64,000 bases of DNA from Acidobacteriaceae bacterium. GTDB taxonomy: Bacteria; Acidobacteriota; Terriglobia; Terriglobales; Acidobacteriaceae. How positions within the stretch are numbered: the stretch's first letter is position 1; the number at the start of each line of letters is the position of its first letter. Positions 20,552-29,683 of the stretch are shown here, piece after piece. A program made the translations under genes and the position numbers. The notes below the pieces were generated by a model. That model searched no databases, had not been told where the DNA came from, and worked only from the letters and a program-made list of their open reading frames with translations. The stretch lies in assembly GCA_003138515.1 (NCBI GenBank), contig PLGG01000033.1, positions 1 through 64,000 on the forward strand. The letters run 5' to 3'.

Positions 20552-21475
20552 ATGGTGTTGAAAAACTTGGCGCTTACCGTGGCGCTGCTTTTTTTGGCGT
20601 TCGTGCCCGCAACTGCGACTGCGCAGGCAGGCAGCCCCGCCGCACCGACGCATCCAATTGCGGCGCCTCCGTCAAATGCAGGCGCGACCACTCCCGCCAC
20701 ATCGCCTGCGAGCGGGCCGGGTGCTGCCAATCCGGCGCCGCAAACCAATTGCCAGGGCGGCCCGTGCGATGCTCCACCGCCGCACATCACGATTGCCACT
20801 CCGGCGCCCGCGCCCGCACCGTGGCCGTTGCAGGAGCGGATCAGCTGGGCGGCCAACCTGATTCTTGTTTTGATTGCCTACATGGGAGTGATGCTTGGCC
20901 TCTCTGCGCTGCGCAAGATTGAGCGGCAAACGCGCTTTGGCGAAACCGCAGCTCAGGCAGCGGTCGAAAGCGCCAAGGCGGCGCTGCTGCTGGCCCAGGC
21001 ACAGGAGCGGGCCGAACGCCCCTGGATCGTCATTTCCCCCGAGCCTGTGCCCGGCACCCAGGACAGCTTTACTGTTGTGGCCACGAATCGGGGACGCAGC
21101 CCAGCGCGGGTCGTCTCCCTCGTGGACGAAATCGCCACGGCGCGCGACGAGTCGCACCTGCCCCCGGCTCCCGCATTCAAGACCGAGCCCCGCGCCCCGC
21201 ACACGCCCAGCATTCTGCTGCCAGGGGAATCCGCCGAAATTAAGTCCTTCAGCCGCGGCGATGTGAAAGCGGTCTGCGAAACCGCGGAAGAACTGCGCCG
21301 CCTGGAAGAGTGGGAAGTGAAGATCTTTCTCTATGGGCGGCTGAATTACGTCGACCTTCGTTCCGCGGATGAAACCGAGACGCATGAAACATCGTGGTGC
21401 TGCTGGTACATCCACGGCCGGCAGAAGAGCGGCCTGGTCATGGCCGGCACGCCGGAGTACAACCGGCACACGTAG
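20552..21475 (+). CDS. Hypothetical secreted/membrane protein
   Basis: Signal peptide, Pro/Ala-rich linker, one TM (AANLILVLIAYMGVMLGLSAL). Confidence 0.55.
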   Translation: MVLKNLALTVALLFLAFVPATATAQAGSPAAPTHPIAAPPSNAGATTPATSPASGPGAANPAPQTNCQGGPCDAPPPHITIATPAPAPAPWPLQERISWAANLILVLIAYMGVMLGLSALRKIERQTRFGETAAQAAVESAKAALLLAQAQERAERPWIVISPEPVPGTQDSFTVVATNRGRSPARVVSLVDEIATARDESHLPPAPAFKTEPRAPHTPSILLPGESAEIKSFSRGDVKAVCETAEELRRLEEWEVKIFLYGRLNYVDLRSADETETHETSWCCWYIHGRQKSGLVMAGTPEYNRHT

Positions 21476-21993
21476 GCGAGGCGCTGCGCCAATCCCGCTT
21501 TGTTAAAGCACAGGCGCCGATCGAGCCGCTACTTGCGCAGCAATTTGCGATAGTACCTCTGACTCGATTCGTCATGCGAAAAGCGCAGATGGCTGTGATC
21601 GCTCTGAGCGCCGTCGCGGCCCAGCAATAGTTGTTGTTCCATGCACACTCAAGCTCATGAGGAATGAGCAGACTTTCGTAATCGGCGCAGGTTGCTAAGG
21701 CAAGGTCTTGCCTGCGGCGGACACCGCGGTGGGCCATGCGCTTGTCTTCTTTCGCGCTGGCGGTGCCCGTTATCGCCGCGAAGGGGCGGCGAGTTGAACG
21801 GCTCATGACAAACTCCAGGACGCATTTGCGTACCTATGTCATGGCGTTCCTCCTTCTTTCTTGAGTTCACACTGAAGTGACGGATGCGGATGAAACTCCG
21901 CGCATTCATTTGACGCGAAATCGAACCGAAATGTTGCGGTTGTCAGGCCAAATTTGGCGTTGAGATGCGGAGCAGGGAATCGAGCTAACCGTC

Positions 21994-23448
21994 TTACCGG
22001 CCCGTGCCGCCGACGGTCATCTTGTCCAGTTTGATTGTTGGCATTCCGACGCCTACGGGAACGCTCTGGCCATCTTTGCCGCAGGTCCCGATGCCTTCAT
22101 CGAGCTTCAAATCGTTGCCAACCATCGAGACGTACTTCAGCGCTTCTGGCCCGTTGCCGATGAGTGTGGCGTCGCGCACCGGCGCGGTCACCTTGCCGTC
22201 TTCAATCAGGTAGGCTTCCGACGCCGAGAAGACAAACTTTCCGTTCGTGATGTCCACCTGTCCACCACCGAAATTCACCGCGTAGAGGCCGCGCTTGACG
22301 CTGCGGAGAATGTCTTCGGGCGCGTCATCGCCGGCCAGCATGTAGGTGTTGGTCATGCGCGGCATGGGAATCGACTGGTAGCTTTCGCGCCGCCCGGAGC
22401 CAGTGTTGGCCATGCCCATGAGCCGAGCCGAGAGCTTGTCAGAGAGATAGCCTTTCAGGACGCCGCCTTCGATCAGCACGGTTTCCTGTGTCGCCGATCC
22501 TTCATCGTCGACATTCAGCGAGCCGCGGCGGCCGGCCATCTTGCCATTGTCCACGACGGTCACCTTCGGGCTCGCCACGAGCTGACCGATCAACCCTGCG
22601 AACGCCGACGTCTTCTTGCGGTTGAAGTCAGCCTCGAGTCCGTGGCCCACTGCTTCGTGGAGGAGAATTCCCGGCCAGCCCGGACCGAGCACGACTTCCA
22701 TCTCGCCCGCAGGGGCGGGCACCGCGCCCAGTTGCAGAATCGCGCCTCGCGCGGCCTCGCGCGCCAAAGTCTCCGGGCTTTTGCTCCCGTCAAATTGGTC
22801 AAGCCCGGCGCGACCTCCGCCGCCCGCCGCGCCCTTGGTGGTGACCGCGCCATCTTTCGCGATGACCCAGACATTAAGCCGGCAAAGCGGCTGCGTGTCA
22901 CTGGCGAAGGCGCCATCCGACGCAGCGATCAGGATGCGGCGCAGTTCTTCGTTGTAACCGGCGCGCACCTGCACGATGCGCGGATCGTAGGCGCGGGCGG
23001 CGCGGTCGGCGCGCAGAATCAGCTCCAGCCGGGCCGCCAGATCGACATCGTAGCCGCCAAGCGGAACAGGATAAAGATCTGCGCCGCGCGTCTCAGTAAA
23101 TCCCTGGATCGGCTGTTTCGCTGGACCCGAGGCAATGAGCGCCGCTGTGCGCGCCGCATGCAGCAGCCGCTCCGCGCTCAGGTTGTCGGTATACGCATAG
23201 CCGGTGCGCTCGCCGCTCAGGACGCGGATGCCACATCCGGCGCTCGTTCCCTGGCTGGCCGACTTCACAATCTGCTCGTCGACGCCCAGCGCAGTTGCCG
23301 TAACCGACTCGAAATAGAGGTCGGCGTAGTCGCCGCCGGCGCTCAGTGCTTCGCCCAGGCAGCGCTCCAGCAGCCGCTCGGTCAGGCCGAATTTCTCAAA
23401 AAAGTAGCGCCGATGGCTCGAAATTGGGGAAGTTTCCGGATGCGTCAT
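21994..23448 (-). CDS. tldD: TldD/PmbA-family metalloprotease, TldD-like
   Basis: LLHEAVGHGLEADFNRKKTSAF (HExxxH), VDDEGSATQETVLIE, SGRRESYQSIPMPRMTNTYM. Confidence 0.93.
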   Translation of the reverse strand: MTHPETSPISSHRRYFFEKFGLTERLLERCLGEALSAGGDYADLYFESVTATALGVDEQIVKSASQGTSAGCGIRVLSGERTGYAYTDNLSAERLLHAARTAALIASGPAKQPIQGFTETRGADLYPVPLGGYDVDLAARLELILRADRAARAYDPRIVQVRAGYNEELRRILIAASDGAFASDTQPLCRLNVWVIAKDGAVTTKGAAGGGGRAGLDQFDGSKSPETLAREAARGAILQLGAVPAPAGEMEVVLGPGWPGILLHEAVGHGLEADFNRKKTSAFAGLIGQLVASPKVTVVDNGKMAGRRGSLNVDDEGSATQETVLIEGGVLKGYLSDKLSARLMGMANTGSGRRESYQSIPMPRMTNTYMLAGDDAPEDILRSVKRGLYAVNFGGGQVDITNGKFVFSASEAYLIEDGKVTAPVRDATLIGNGPEALKYVSMVGNDLKLDEGIGTCGKDGQSVPVGVGMPTIKLDKMTVGGTGR

Positions 23449-23593
23449 CGTAATCCAAGTGTACTCTGCCCGCGTCTTACTTTCAGGTGCGGAAGCACGC
23501 ACGTGCTCGACGCAATTCGCATAGTTGTTCATTGGATACGTGGACCGCCGGCGCGCCTCCGCAGGCACGAGAAATCATGCTAGGATTCGAGCC

Positions 23594-23779
23594 ATGAAGA
23601 GATTCCTTGCGGCAGCACTGTTGTTGATGACGTTCGCAACCCCGGCGTTCGCTGCAAAGCAGCCTCGCCAACATCATCACCATTACGACTACCGCTATCA
23701 TGCTCCCAAATACAAAGCACCTAAGTCCCACGCCCACCACTCCCACCCGCAGCACGTCAGCCAACATCAAGCCAAGTAA
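23594..23779 (+). CDS. Small His-rich secreted peptide
   Basis: MKRFLAAALLLMTFATPAFA signal peptide, then KQPRQHHHHYDYRYHAPKYKAPKSHAHHSHPQHVSQHQAK. Confidence 0.6.
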   Translation: MKRFLAAALLLMTFATPAFAAKQPRQHHHHYDYRYHAPKYKAPKSHAHHSHPQHVSQHQAK

Positions 23780-23885
23780 CCAGCTTCCCACGCGTTTGCG
23801 GTGACCCTCGCGGATCCGAATCCTTATCTGATGTTCTCCTCCATCCGGTTCCAGCGCGCAGCCCCGTCCATTTAAGATTCTTGCC

Positions 23886-24416
23886 ATGGCAGATGAGGAA
23901 GACTTGCGATACCCCGTTGGGCGATTTCGTCCGCCGGCTGAGAACACCCGAACAGTGCGCGCCGCGCAGATCGAAACGCTGCGTTTGCTCCCCGAGCGCC
24001 TGCGGTTGGCGGTGGCCGGCCTCAACGACGCCCAGCTCGACACACCGTACCGCGACGGCGGATGGACTGTGCGCCAGGTAGTTCATCACTTCGCCGACAG
24101 CCACGCGAACAGCTACGTGCGCTTCAAACTCGCCCTTACCGAGGATTGGCCGACGATCAAGCCGTACGACGAAGCCGCGTGGGCGCGGCTGCCCGACTCG
24201 AGCCAGGCCATCGAGCCATCACTTGTTTTCATTACCGGGTTGCATCAGCGCATGGTTGCGCTTCTCGAGTCGATGCCGGAAGAGAATTTCGAGCGCGGCT
24301 TCAATCATCCGGAACGAGGGCGCGTGACTCTGGCAGCGAACCTCGCGCTTTACGAATGGCACTCACGCCACCACACGGCCCACATCACCAACCTGCGCGC
24401 CCGACAGGGCTGGTAA
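23886..24416 (+). CDS. YfiT/BstA-like DinB-superfamily putative metal-dependent hydrolase
   Basis: DLRYPVGRF...LDTPYRDGGWTVRQVVHHFADSHANSYVRFK...YEWHSRHHTAHI. Confidence 0.9.
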   Translation: MADEEDLRYPVGRFRPPAENTRTVRAAQIETLRLLPERLRLAVAGLNDAQLDTPYRDGGWTVRQVVHHFADSHANSYVRFKLALTEDWPTIKPYDEAAWARLPDSSQAIEPSLVFITGLHQRMVALLESMPEENFERGFNHPERGRVTLAANLALYEWHSRHHTAHITNLRARQGW

Positions 24417-24420
24417 GACC

Positions 24421-26064
24421 ATGGACGCCGGCGAAGCACCCCATCGACAGAAGCGTGCCGCTGGGGGCGCAGGTGACGAACCTGCTTCGCCGGCGCTGCT
24501 GGCGGAGACGATCGAAACCTATCTCGCCGATCATCCTGGGGCCGCGCTGCTCGAAGATGGCCGCGTCGTCTTCGACATGCGCACTGCGCATTACTCAGTC
24601 GGCGAGTCGCACGGCCGCTGCCTGCTTCAGCTATGGAGCGACGAGCGCAACATTGTGCGCACCGTGGTGGACGTGAAAGAGCGCGCCCAGTGCCTGCGGC
24701 TTGTGACGCGGCGCATGGGCGTGGCCAAGCCGCAATCGCTCGAGCTCGCGCCCACCAGCGACCGTCGCACGCCCACCGCCCGTGACACAGCGCGCCGCAA
24801 TTATCTGCGCCTGCTGGAGCGGGTGCTCACCCGCCATTTTATCGGCGCCAGGGTCGACGGCTTGCGCACTGCCATGGATCTCGAGCATAGCTTCGGTCCC
24901 GCCTATGTGCGCGGCCGACTGCTCAAGGGCTCCGCGGCCGACGCGGTCATCGGCGTTGGCGAAGCGGAGTCCGCGTCGACGATCGACGGCGTTCTCACGC
25001 TGGGAATTCTGTGGCTCGACTACTGCCGGCAGCACACCGACGCGCGGCGCCATTTCGGGGGCCTTAAAGTCATCGTTCCCGCGGGAGCCTGGCGCACCAC
25101 GGCCGAGCGCATGGCGTGGCTGAACCACGCAGCAGCCGACTTTGAATTATTCACGCTCGACGAGCGCAGTGAAGAGCTCGCGCAGGTCGACTTCCGCGAC
25201 ACGGGCAATCTGGAGTCGCGCCTTGTTCATGCATTCTCGGCGACAGCTGCGCTCGAGCGCTGCAGATCCGGAATCGACCGGCTTCTTGCGCTAGTTCCCG
25301 ATGCGGCGCGCGAGCGCGTCGAGATCCGTCCCCACTCCCCGACTGAGGTTGGCCTTCGGCTGCACGGACTTGAATTCGCCCGCGTGCGCCACGGCGCCTC
25401 GGCACATTCCTTTGCGCGAGAAGATGAAGTGACTTTCGGTGCGGGCGCAAACGAGACCCAGCTCAGCCAAGAGAACGAATCCCTCTGCCGCGATCTTCTC
25501 GAGCGCCTCTTCCTCAGCCGCCACGCCGACGGCGCGCACACCGATCCGCTTTTTCGCATGGCGCCCGAGCGCTGGCTTGAATCGCGCCTGCGCGCGAGCC
25601 TGCCCGAACTGGCGCCAGAACTGCGCGGCGACCTGCTCTACACCCAGGTGCCCGCGCTTTCTAGCGGCGATCGCGGCATGCTCGACCTGCTCACGCTCGA
25701 CCGCAATAGCCGCCTGGTTGTTCTGGAATTGAAGGCCGGCGAGGACCTGCACCTGCCGCTGCAGACGCTCGATTACTGGATTCGCGTGCGCGCCCTCAAC
25801 GCCGATCGCCAGCTCGCGCCGCCGGCTGCAGCGCCGCACTCGGCATTCGAGCGCAACGGGTACTTCGCAGGCGCAGAGGTGTCGCCGCTGGCCCCGCGCC
25901 TCATCCTCGCCGCGCCGGCGCTGCGCATTCATCCCGCCAACGAGCCGGTGCTGCGCTATTTTTCGCCGGAAATCGAGTGGGAACTGATCGCCCTCACGGA
26001 ACACTGGCGCCGCGAGTTGAAGATCGTGTTCCGAAAACGGAGCCGGGGACGAGCGGATCGTTGA
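24421..26064 (+). CDS. Uncharacterised protein with possible PD-(D/E)XK nuclease-like C-terminus
   Basis: C-terminal GMLDLLTLDRNSRLVVLELKAGEDLHLPLQTLDYW fits D-x(n)-ExK architecture. Confidence 0.55.
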   Translation: MDAGEAPHRQKRAAGGAGDEPASPALLAETIETYLADHPGAALLEDGRVVFDMRTAHYSVGESHGRCLLQLWSDERNIVRTVVDVKERAQCLRLVTRRMGVAKPQSLELAPTSDRRTPTARDTARRNYLRLLERVLTRHFIGARVDGLRTAMDLEHSFGPAYVRGRLLKGSAADAVIGVGEAESASTIDGVLTLGILWLDYCRQHTDARRHFGGLKVIVPAGAWRTTAERMAWLNHAAADFELFTLDERSEELAQVDFRDTGNLESRLVHAFSATAALERCRSGIDRLLALVPDAARERVEIRPHSPTEVGLRLHGLEFARVRHGASAHSFAREDEVTFGAGANETQLSQENESLCRDLLERLFLSRHADGAHTDPLFRMAPERWLESRLRASLPELAPELRGDLLYTQVPALSSGDRGMLDLLTLDRNSRLVVLELKAGEDLHLPLQTLDYWIRVRALNADRQLAPPAAAPHSAFERNGYFAGAEVSPLAPRLILAAPALRIHPANEPVLRYFSPEIEWELIALTEHWRRELKIVFRKRSRGRADR

Positions 26065-26097
26065 GCCGAAAAGGATCGGACCGATTCATCGTTGTTC

Positions 26098-27636
26098 TCA
26101 GAGTATCGAATCGAATGCGGGTGCGCTGGTGCGATGGCTGGCCGACGCCGGCGCTCCGTTCGAATTCAACTCATGGGTTGCGGACGGAAATATTGGAAAC
26201 AGGCCGGCTTCGGCCGGGGCGAGCGTTAAAGCCCTGCGGCGACTGACGCGCGAAAGCACCGCTTCAAGCAGCGGCGTGACGCGCGTTAGTTGGCGTGCGC
26301 GAATCAGCAGATCCCATAGCGGCTCAAACTTCTTCCAGCCGGCGGCGTAAAAGAAATGCTTGGCTTGGTGCTTCAGTGTGCCGTGGTGGACTGATGCGCG
26401 GGCGATCGCGCTCCATCGATAGAACTCCCGGTACGACCAGTCGTAGCCTTCCTTCAGCTTTGATGGATGCAGTTTGGCGGGCCGGTAAACCACATGGCGC
26501 GTGTCATAGAGGTTCCAGTCACGGGTAACAATGCGTCCTTCGCGAACCATGCGTGCGTGCAACTCAGTGCCTGGATACGGCGTTTGAATGTGGAAGGTGG
26601 CGGTCGTGATGCCGTGGTCGATAGCCCAGTCCACGGTGCGGCGAAAGACGCTCTCATCGTCGTCATCCATGCCGAAAACAAAGCTGCCGTTGATCATGAT
26701 GCCGAGCGAATGAAGGCGGTCAGCAACGGCTTTGTAGTCGCGCCCCAGATTCTGCCTCTTGTTGCTTCGTCTCAGGTTTTCCGCCGCCAGCGTCTCGAAG
26801 CCGACAAAAATGCTCCTCATTCCGGCATCGGCCGCGCGCTCAACCAGATCGCCGCGAAGGATCGAGTCCACCGTCGCGGCGCCCTGAAAGACTCTCCGCA
26901 TGCCGCGCATGCCTTCGAAGAGCGACTCGGCGAATCGGCGGTCGCCCAGCAGATGATCGTCGAGAAAATAGAGGTGACGCCCCGGGAGACGGTCGATCTC
27001 GGCAAGAGCATCGTCGACACGTTGCGTATAGAATCCACGCCCGCCTTGAAAGAAAGCGTCCTTGTAGCAGAAATTGCAGTGCTGCGGACATCCACGCGTC
27101 ACGACGATTGAATTCGGCACCAGGTAGTGGCTGCGCCGGATGAGGTCGCGCCGAATCGGCGGCACGCGCTCCAGCGTCCGCCCGGAGGTGGACGCATACA
27201 CGCGCTTCGCAACGCCTGCGCGAAGATCGGCAAGAAACTCCGGGAAGGTCTGCTCGCCGGGTCCGAGAAAAATAGCGTCGGCGTGGGGCGCGGCCTCGTC
27301 GGGCATCGACGTCACGTGCAGGCCGCCCAGGCAGACGAACGCTCCGCCACTGCGGTAATGATCGGCAATCGCATAGGCGCGATAGGCGTTGGTGATGTAG
27401 ACCTGGATCACCACGAGATGCGGCGTGTCGTCCAGAGTCAGAGGCTCGACGTGCTCATCAACGATTCCCGCCTCATCGTCAGGCCCGAGATATGCGGCCA
27501 GCGTTGCCAGCCCCAGCGGAGGAAACAGCGAATACTTTACCGGCCGCCAATAGGGGTCGGTGGCCTCAGTGAGGGCCGGCAGGATGAACTTGACGCGCAT
27601 GGGCCGCGGCGAGCTGATCACGTTGCGCGCCGTCAT
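26098..27636 (-). CDS. B12-binding domain radical SAM protein
   Basis: N-terminal B12-binding-like segment; VTRGCPQHCNFCYK (CxxxCxxC); 4-bp overlap with upstream uppS. Confidence 0.88.
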   Translation of the reverse strand: MTARNVISSPRPMRVKFILPALTEATDPYWRPVKYSLFPPLGLATLAAYLGPDDEAGIVDEHVEPLTLDDTPHLVVIQVYITNAYRAYAIADHYRSGGAFVCLGGLHVTSMPDEAAPHADAIFLGPGEQTFPEFLADLRAGVAKRVYASTSGRTLERVPPIRRDLIRRSHYLVPNSIVVTRGCPQHCNFCYKDAFFQGGRGFYTQRVDDALAEIDRLPGRHLYFLDDHLLGDRRFAESLFEGMRGMRRVFQGAATVDSILRGDLVERAADAGMRSIFVGFETLAAENLRRSNKRQNLGRDYKAVADRLHSLGIMINGSFVFGMDDDDESVFRRTVDWAIDHGITTATFHIQTPYPGTELHARMVREGRIVTRDWNLYDTRHVVYRPAKLHPSKLKEGYDWSYREFYRWSAIARASVHHGTLKHQAKHFFYAAGWKKFEPLWDLLIRARQLTRVTPLLEAVLSRVSRRRALTLAPAEAGLFPIFPSATHELNSNGAPASASHRTSAPAFDSIL

Positions 27637-28385
27637 CTTGCACCACCCACGGCCGCGGATGCCGGCACGGTCCCGAAACGCCGCTCACGGCTGCCGAATT
27701 CTTCCACCGCTCGATCGAGATCTTTAGCGCCGAAATCGGGCCACATTCGATCGGTGAAGACGAGTTCGGCGTATGCGCACTCCCACAGCAGAAAATCCGA
27801 CAAACGATGCTCGCCCCCAGCGCGAATCAGCAAATCAACCTCACCGCTGTCTCCGGCGAGCGCGCGCATCAGCGATGGGCGCAACTGCTCGGGGCGTGGA
27901 AAAGTCTCGCCACACCGGGAGACTGCTTCACAGGCCGCCCGCGTAATCGCGTCGCGCGACGAGTAGTCAATGGCCACGCGCAGGTGAAGGCCGCGGCCGG
28001 CAGTGGTCGCCGCTTCCGCCAGGTCAATGGCAATTCGCGCAGCTTCCGGGATCCGGTCGCGCCGCCCAATTGCCTCGAGGCGCGTCCCGCGGTCCCGCAG
28101 CCGCGCCGTTTCCAGACGAAGGAATGCGCGCAGCAACCAGAAGATTCTTTCCACCTCGGAGGGCGGCCGTTGCCAATTATCCGAAGAGAACGCGTAGAGC
28201 GTGAGGCAGCGGATTCCGATTTCATCCGCGCGCTCAACGATGCGGCGGGCCGCCATGATTCCCGCGCGATGACCGGCCGCGCGCGGCAGCCCGCGCCGCG
28301 CCGCCCACCGGCCATTGCCGTCCATGATGATGGCCACATGAAGGCCAGGGCGGCCTTCACTTTGTACTGCAAAGTTAATACCCAT
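27633..28385 (-). CDS. uppS: Isoprenyl (undecaprenyl) diphosphate synthase
   Basis: VAIIMDGNGRWAARRGLPRAAGHRAG, LTLYAFSSDNWQRP, LLIRAGGEHRLSDFLLWECAYAEL. Confidence 0.93.
   Translation of the reverse strand: MGINFAVQSEGRPGLHVAIIMDGNGRWAARRGLPRAAGHRAGIMAARRIVERADEIGIRCLTLYAFSSDNWQRPPSEVERIFWLLRAFLRLETARLRDRGTRLEAIGRRDRIPEAARIAIDLAEAATTAGRGLHLRVAIDYSSRDAITRAACEAVSRCGETFPRPEQLRPSLMRALAGDSGEVDLLIRAGGEHRLSDFLLWECAYAELVFTDRMWPDFGAKDLDRAVEEFGSRERRFGTVPASAAVGGAR
28359..28375. promoter_or_regulatory. 17-bp palindrome, putative operator site 1
   Basis: ACTTTGTA-C-TGCAAAGT, 7/8 arm match; lies in the first codons of uppS. Confidence 0.5.
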
Positions 28386-28395
28386 CTTTATCTCC

Positions 28396-28412
28396 GCTTT
28401 GCATCGCAAAGT
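28396..28412. promoter_or_regulatory. 17-bp palindrome, putative operator site 2
   Basis: GCTTTGCA-T-CGCAAAGT, immediately upstream of the uppS start. Confidence 0.5.
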
Positions 28413-28428
28413 TGAATTGCAAAAAAAA

Positions 28429-28818
28429 TCAGACCCGCGAGGGCGCCAATCCGCGGACCAGGTCAGGGGCCGACGTGGACCGCGTACCGCTGGCCGCGTC
28501 CTTGATCACCTGCTCCAGCGTGGTCAGGTACTCCAGGTAGTTCTTGCGCCCCGCCGCGGTGATGCGGCAGACGGTCTGCGGCCGGTTGCGCTCCTGCCCC
28601 TTCAGAATCTCCACCATCTTCGCCCGCTCCAGCACTCGCAGGTGGCGGCTCAGGTTGCCGTCGGTCAGCGCGCACATTTCTTTCAGACGGTTGAACGTGA
28701 GCCCCTTTGGATTGGTGATGAGCGAGGTGAGCACGCTGAGCCGCGCGCGCTCATGAATCACGCGGTCGAGCCCTTCATAGGCAAAACGGCCCTCGCTGCC
28801 ATGCGATTTAGCCTTCAT
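28429..28818 (-). CDS. Winged-helix transcriptional regulator
   Basis: ARLSVLTSLITNPKGLTFNRLKEMCALTDGNLSRHLRVLERAKMVEILKGQERNRPQTVCRITAAGRKNYLEYL. Confidence 0.85.
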   Translation of the reverse strand: MKAKSHGSEGRFAYEGLDRVIHERARLSVLTSLITNPKGLTFNRLKEMCALTDGNLSRHLRVLERAKMVEILKGQERNRPQTVCRITAAGRKNYLEYLTTLEQVIKDAASGTRSTSAPDLVRGLAPSRV

Positions 28819-29422
28819 CCTTCGCCTCCCGCGCGTTATAGAGAAGAATTCCAGCAACGAGCATCTGTCCGACTCCGTAGGGAATTCCCATCGCCCATGG
28901 GGAGAGGGCGCGCGCATCCTTGAGCGTGAGGCAGAGCAACCCGGTCATCAGGTACCAGACGCCCGCCACGATCATGGGCCTGGGCAAGAAGCGGCACGAC
29001 GAAAACACGCCGAGGCTGAAGATCACCTGCCACAGTCCAGGCAACATCCACGCCGCCTCGGGCGCCGAACGCACCAGGACAAAGGTCACCAGAGCGCCCG
29101 CCGCCACTGACGGCAGAAACTGCTCGACGGCCATCCGTATCATTTCGTCAGCCATGCCGCGGTGCATTCGCCGGGTGCGCGCAAACATCTCCGCGCCGAT
29201 CGCCGCCGCGCTCACTATGGCTGTTGCAATCCACGTTGCCAGGTAGGCCGGCAGGTGTTGCGAAGGATCCGGCAGCCACCACCACTGGAACGCCATCGCG
29301 GCCAACGCAAGCACTCCCGTTGCCGCCAGCGTCACCGGACCATAGCCGCGAAAATCCGTACTGCGCGCCATCTGCATCCGAATATTGCTGATGTCGCCCA
29401 GCGCTTTGTTCAGGTCGTGCAT
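28808..29422 (-). CDS. Polytopic membrane protein, co-transcribed with the wHTH regulator
   Basis: Several hydrophobic helices; overlaps the regulator start. Confidence 0.75.
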   Translation of the reverse strand: MHDLNKALGDISNIRMQMARSTDFRGYGPVTLAATGVLALAAMAFQWWWLPDPSQHLPAYLATWIATAIVSAAAIGAEMFARTRRMHRGMADEMIRMAVEQFLPSVAAGALVTFVLVRSAPEAAWMLPGLWQVIFSLGVFSSCRFLPRPMIVAGVWYLMTGLLCLTLKDARALSPWAMGIPYGVGQMLVAGILLYNAREAKDEG

Positions 29423-29431
29423 CCGGTTCTC

Positions 29432-29448
29432 GCTTTACACTGCAAAGT
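29432..29448. promoter_or_regulatory. 17-bp palindrome, putative operator site 3
   Basis: GCTTTACA-C-TGCAAAGT, just upstream of the first gene of the regulator operon. Confidence 0.5.
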
Positions 29449-29502
29449 AAACCAGGCGCGGACTTCTGTCAAGCGTGTTGTCGGCCGGAAGAAGGGGAAG
29501 AT

Positions 29503-29550
29503 AAAAGCCCAGCCCCTGTCCCTGTGAAAGCGGGCAAAGGGCTGGGCCTT
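29503..29550 (-). terminator. Terminator of the 29684..31729 gene
   Basis: On the minus strand, aggcccagccc...ggggctgggct followed by tttt. Confidence 0.5.
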
Positions 29551-29683
29551 CCGAACAGTAAGTTATTGATAATATATCTCGTTAAAACTGAATGCGTTCA
29601 CTGGCCTCGTCCCCCAAAGTTTTTTCTGGCTCCCCGAAAAACTTCACTGGCCCCCTCAAAATTTGTCCTGGTATTCGCGGTCA

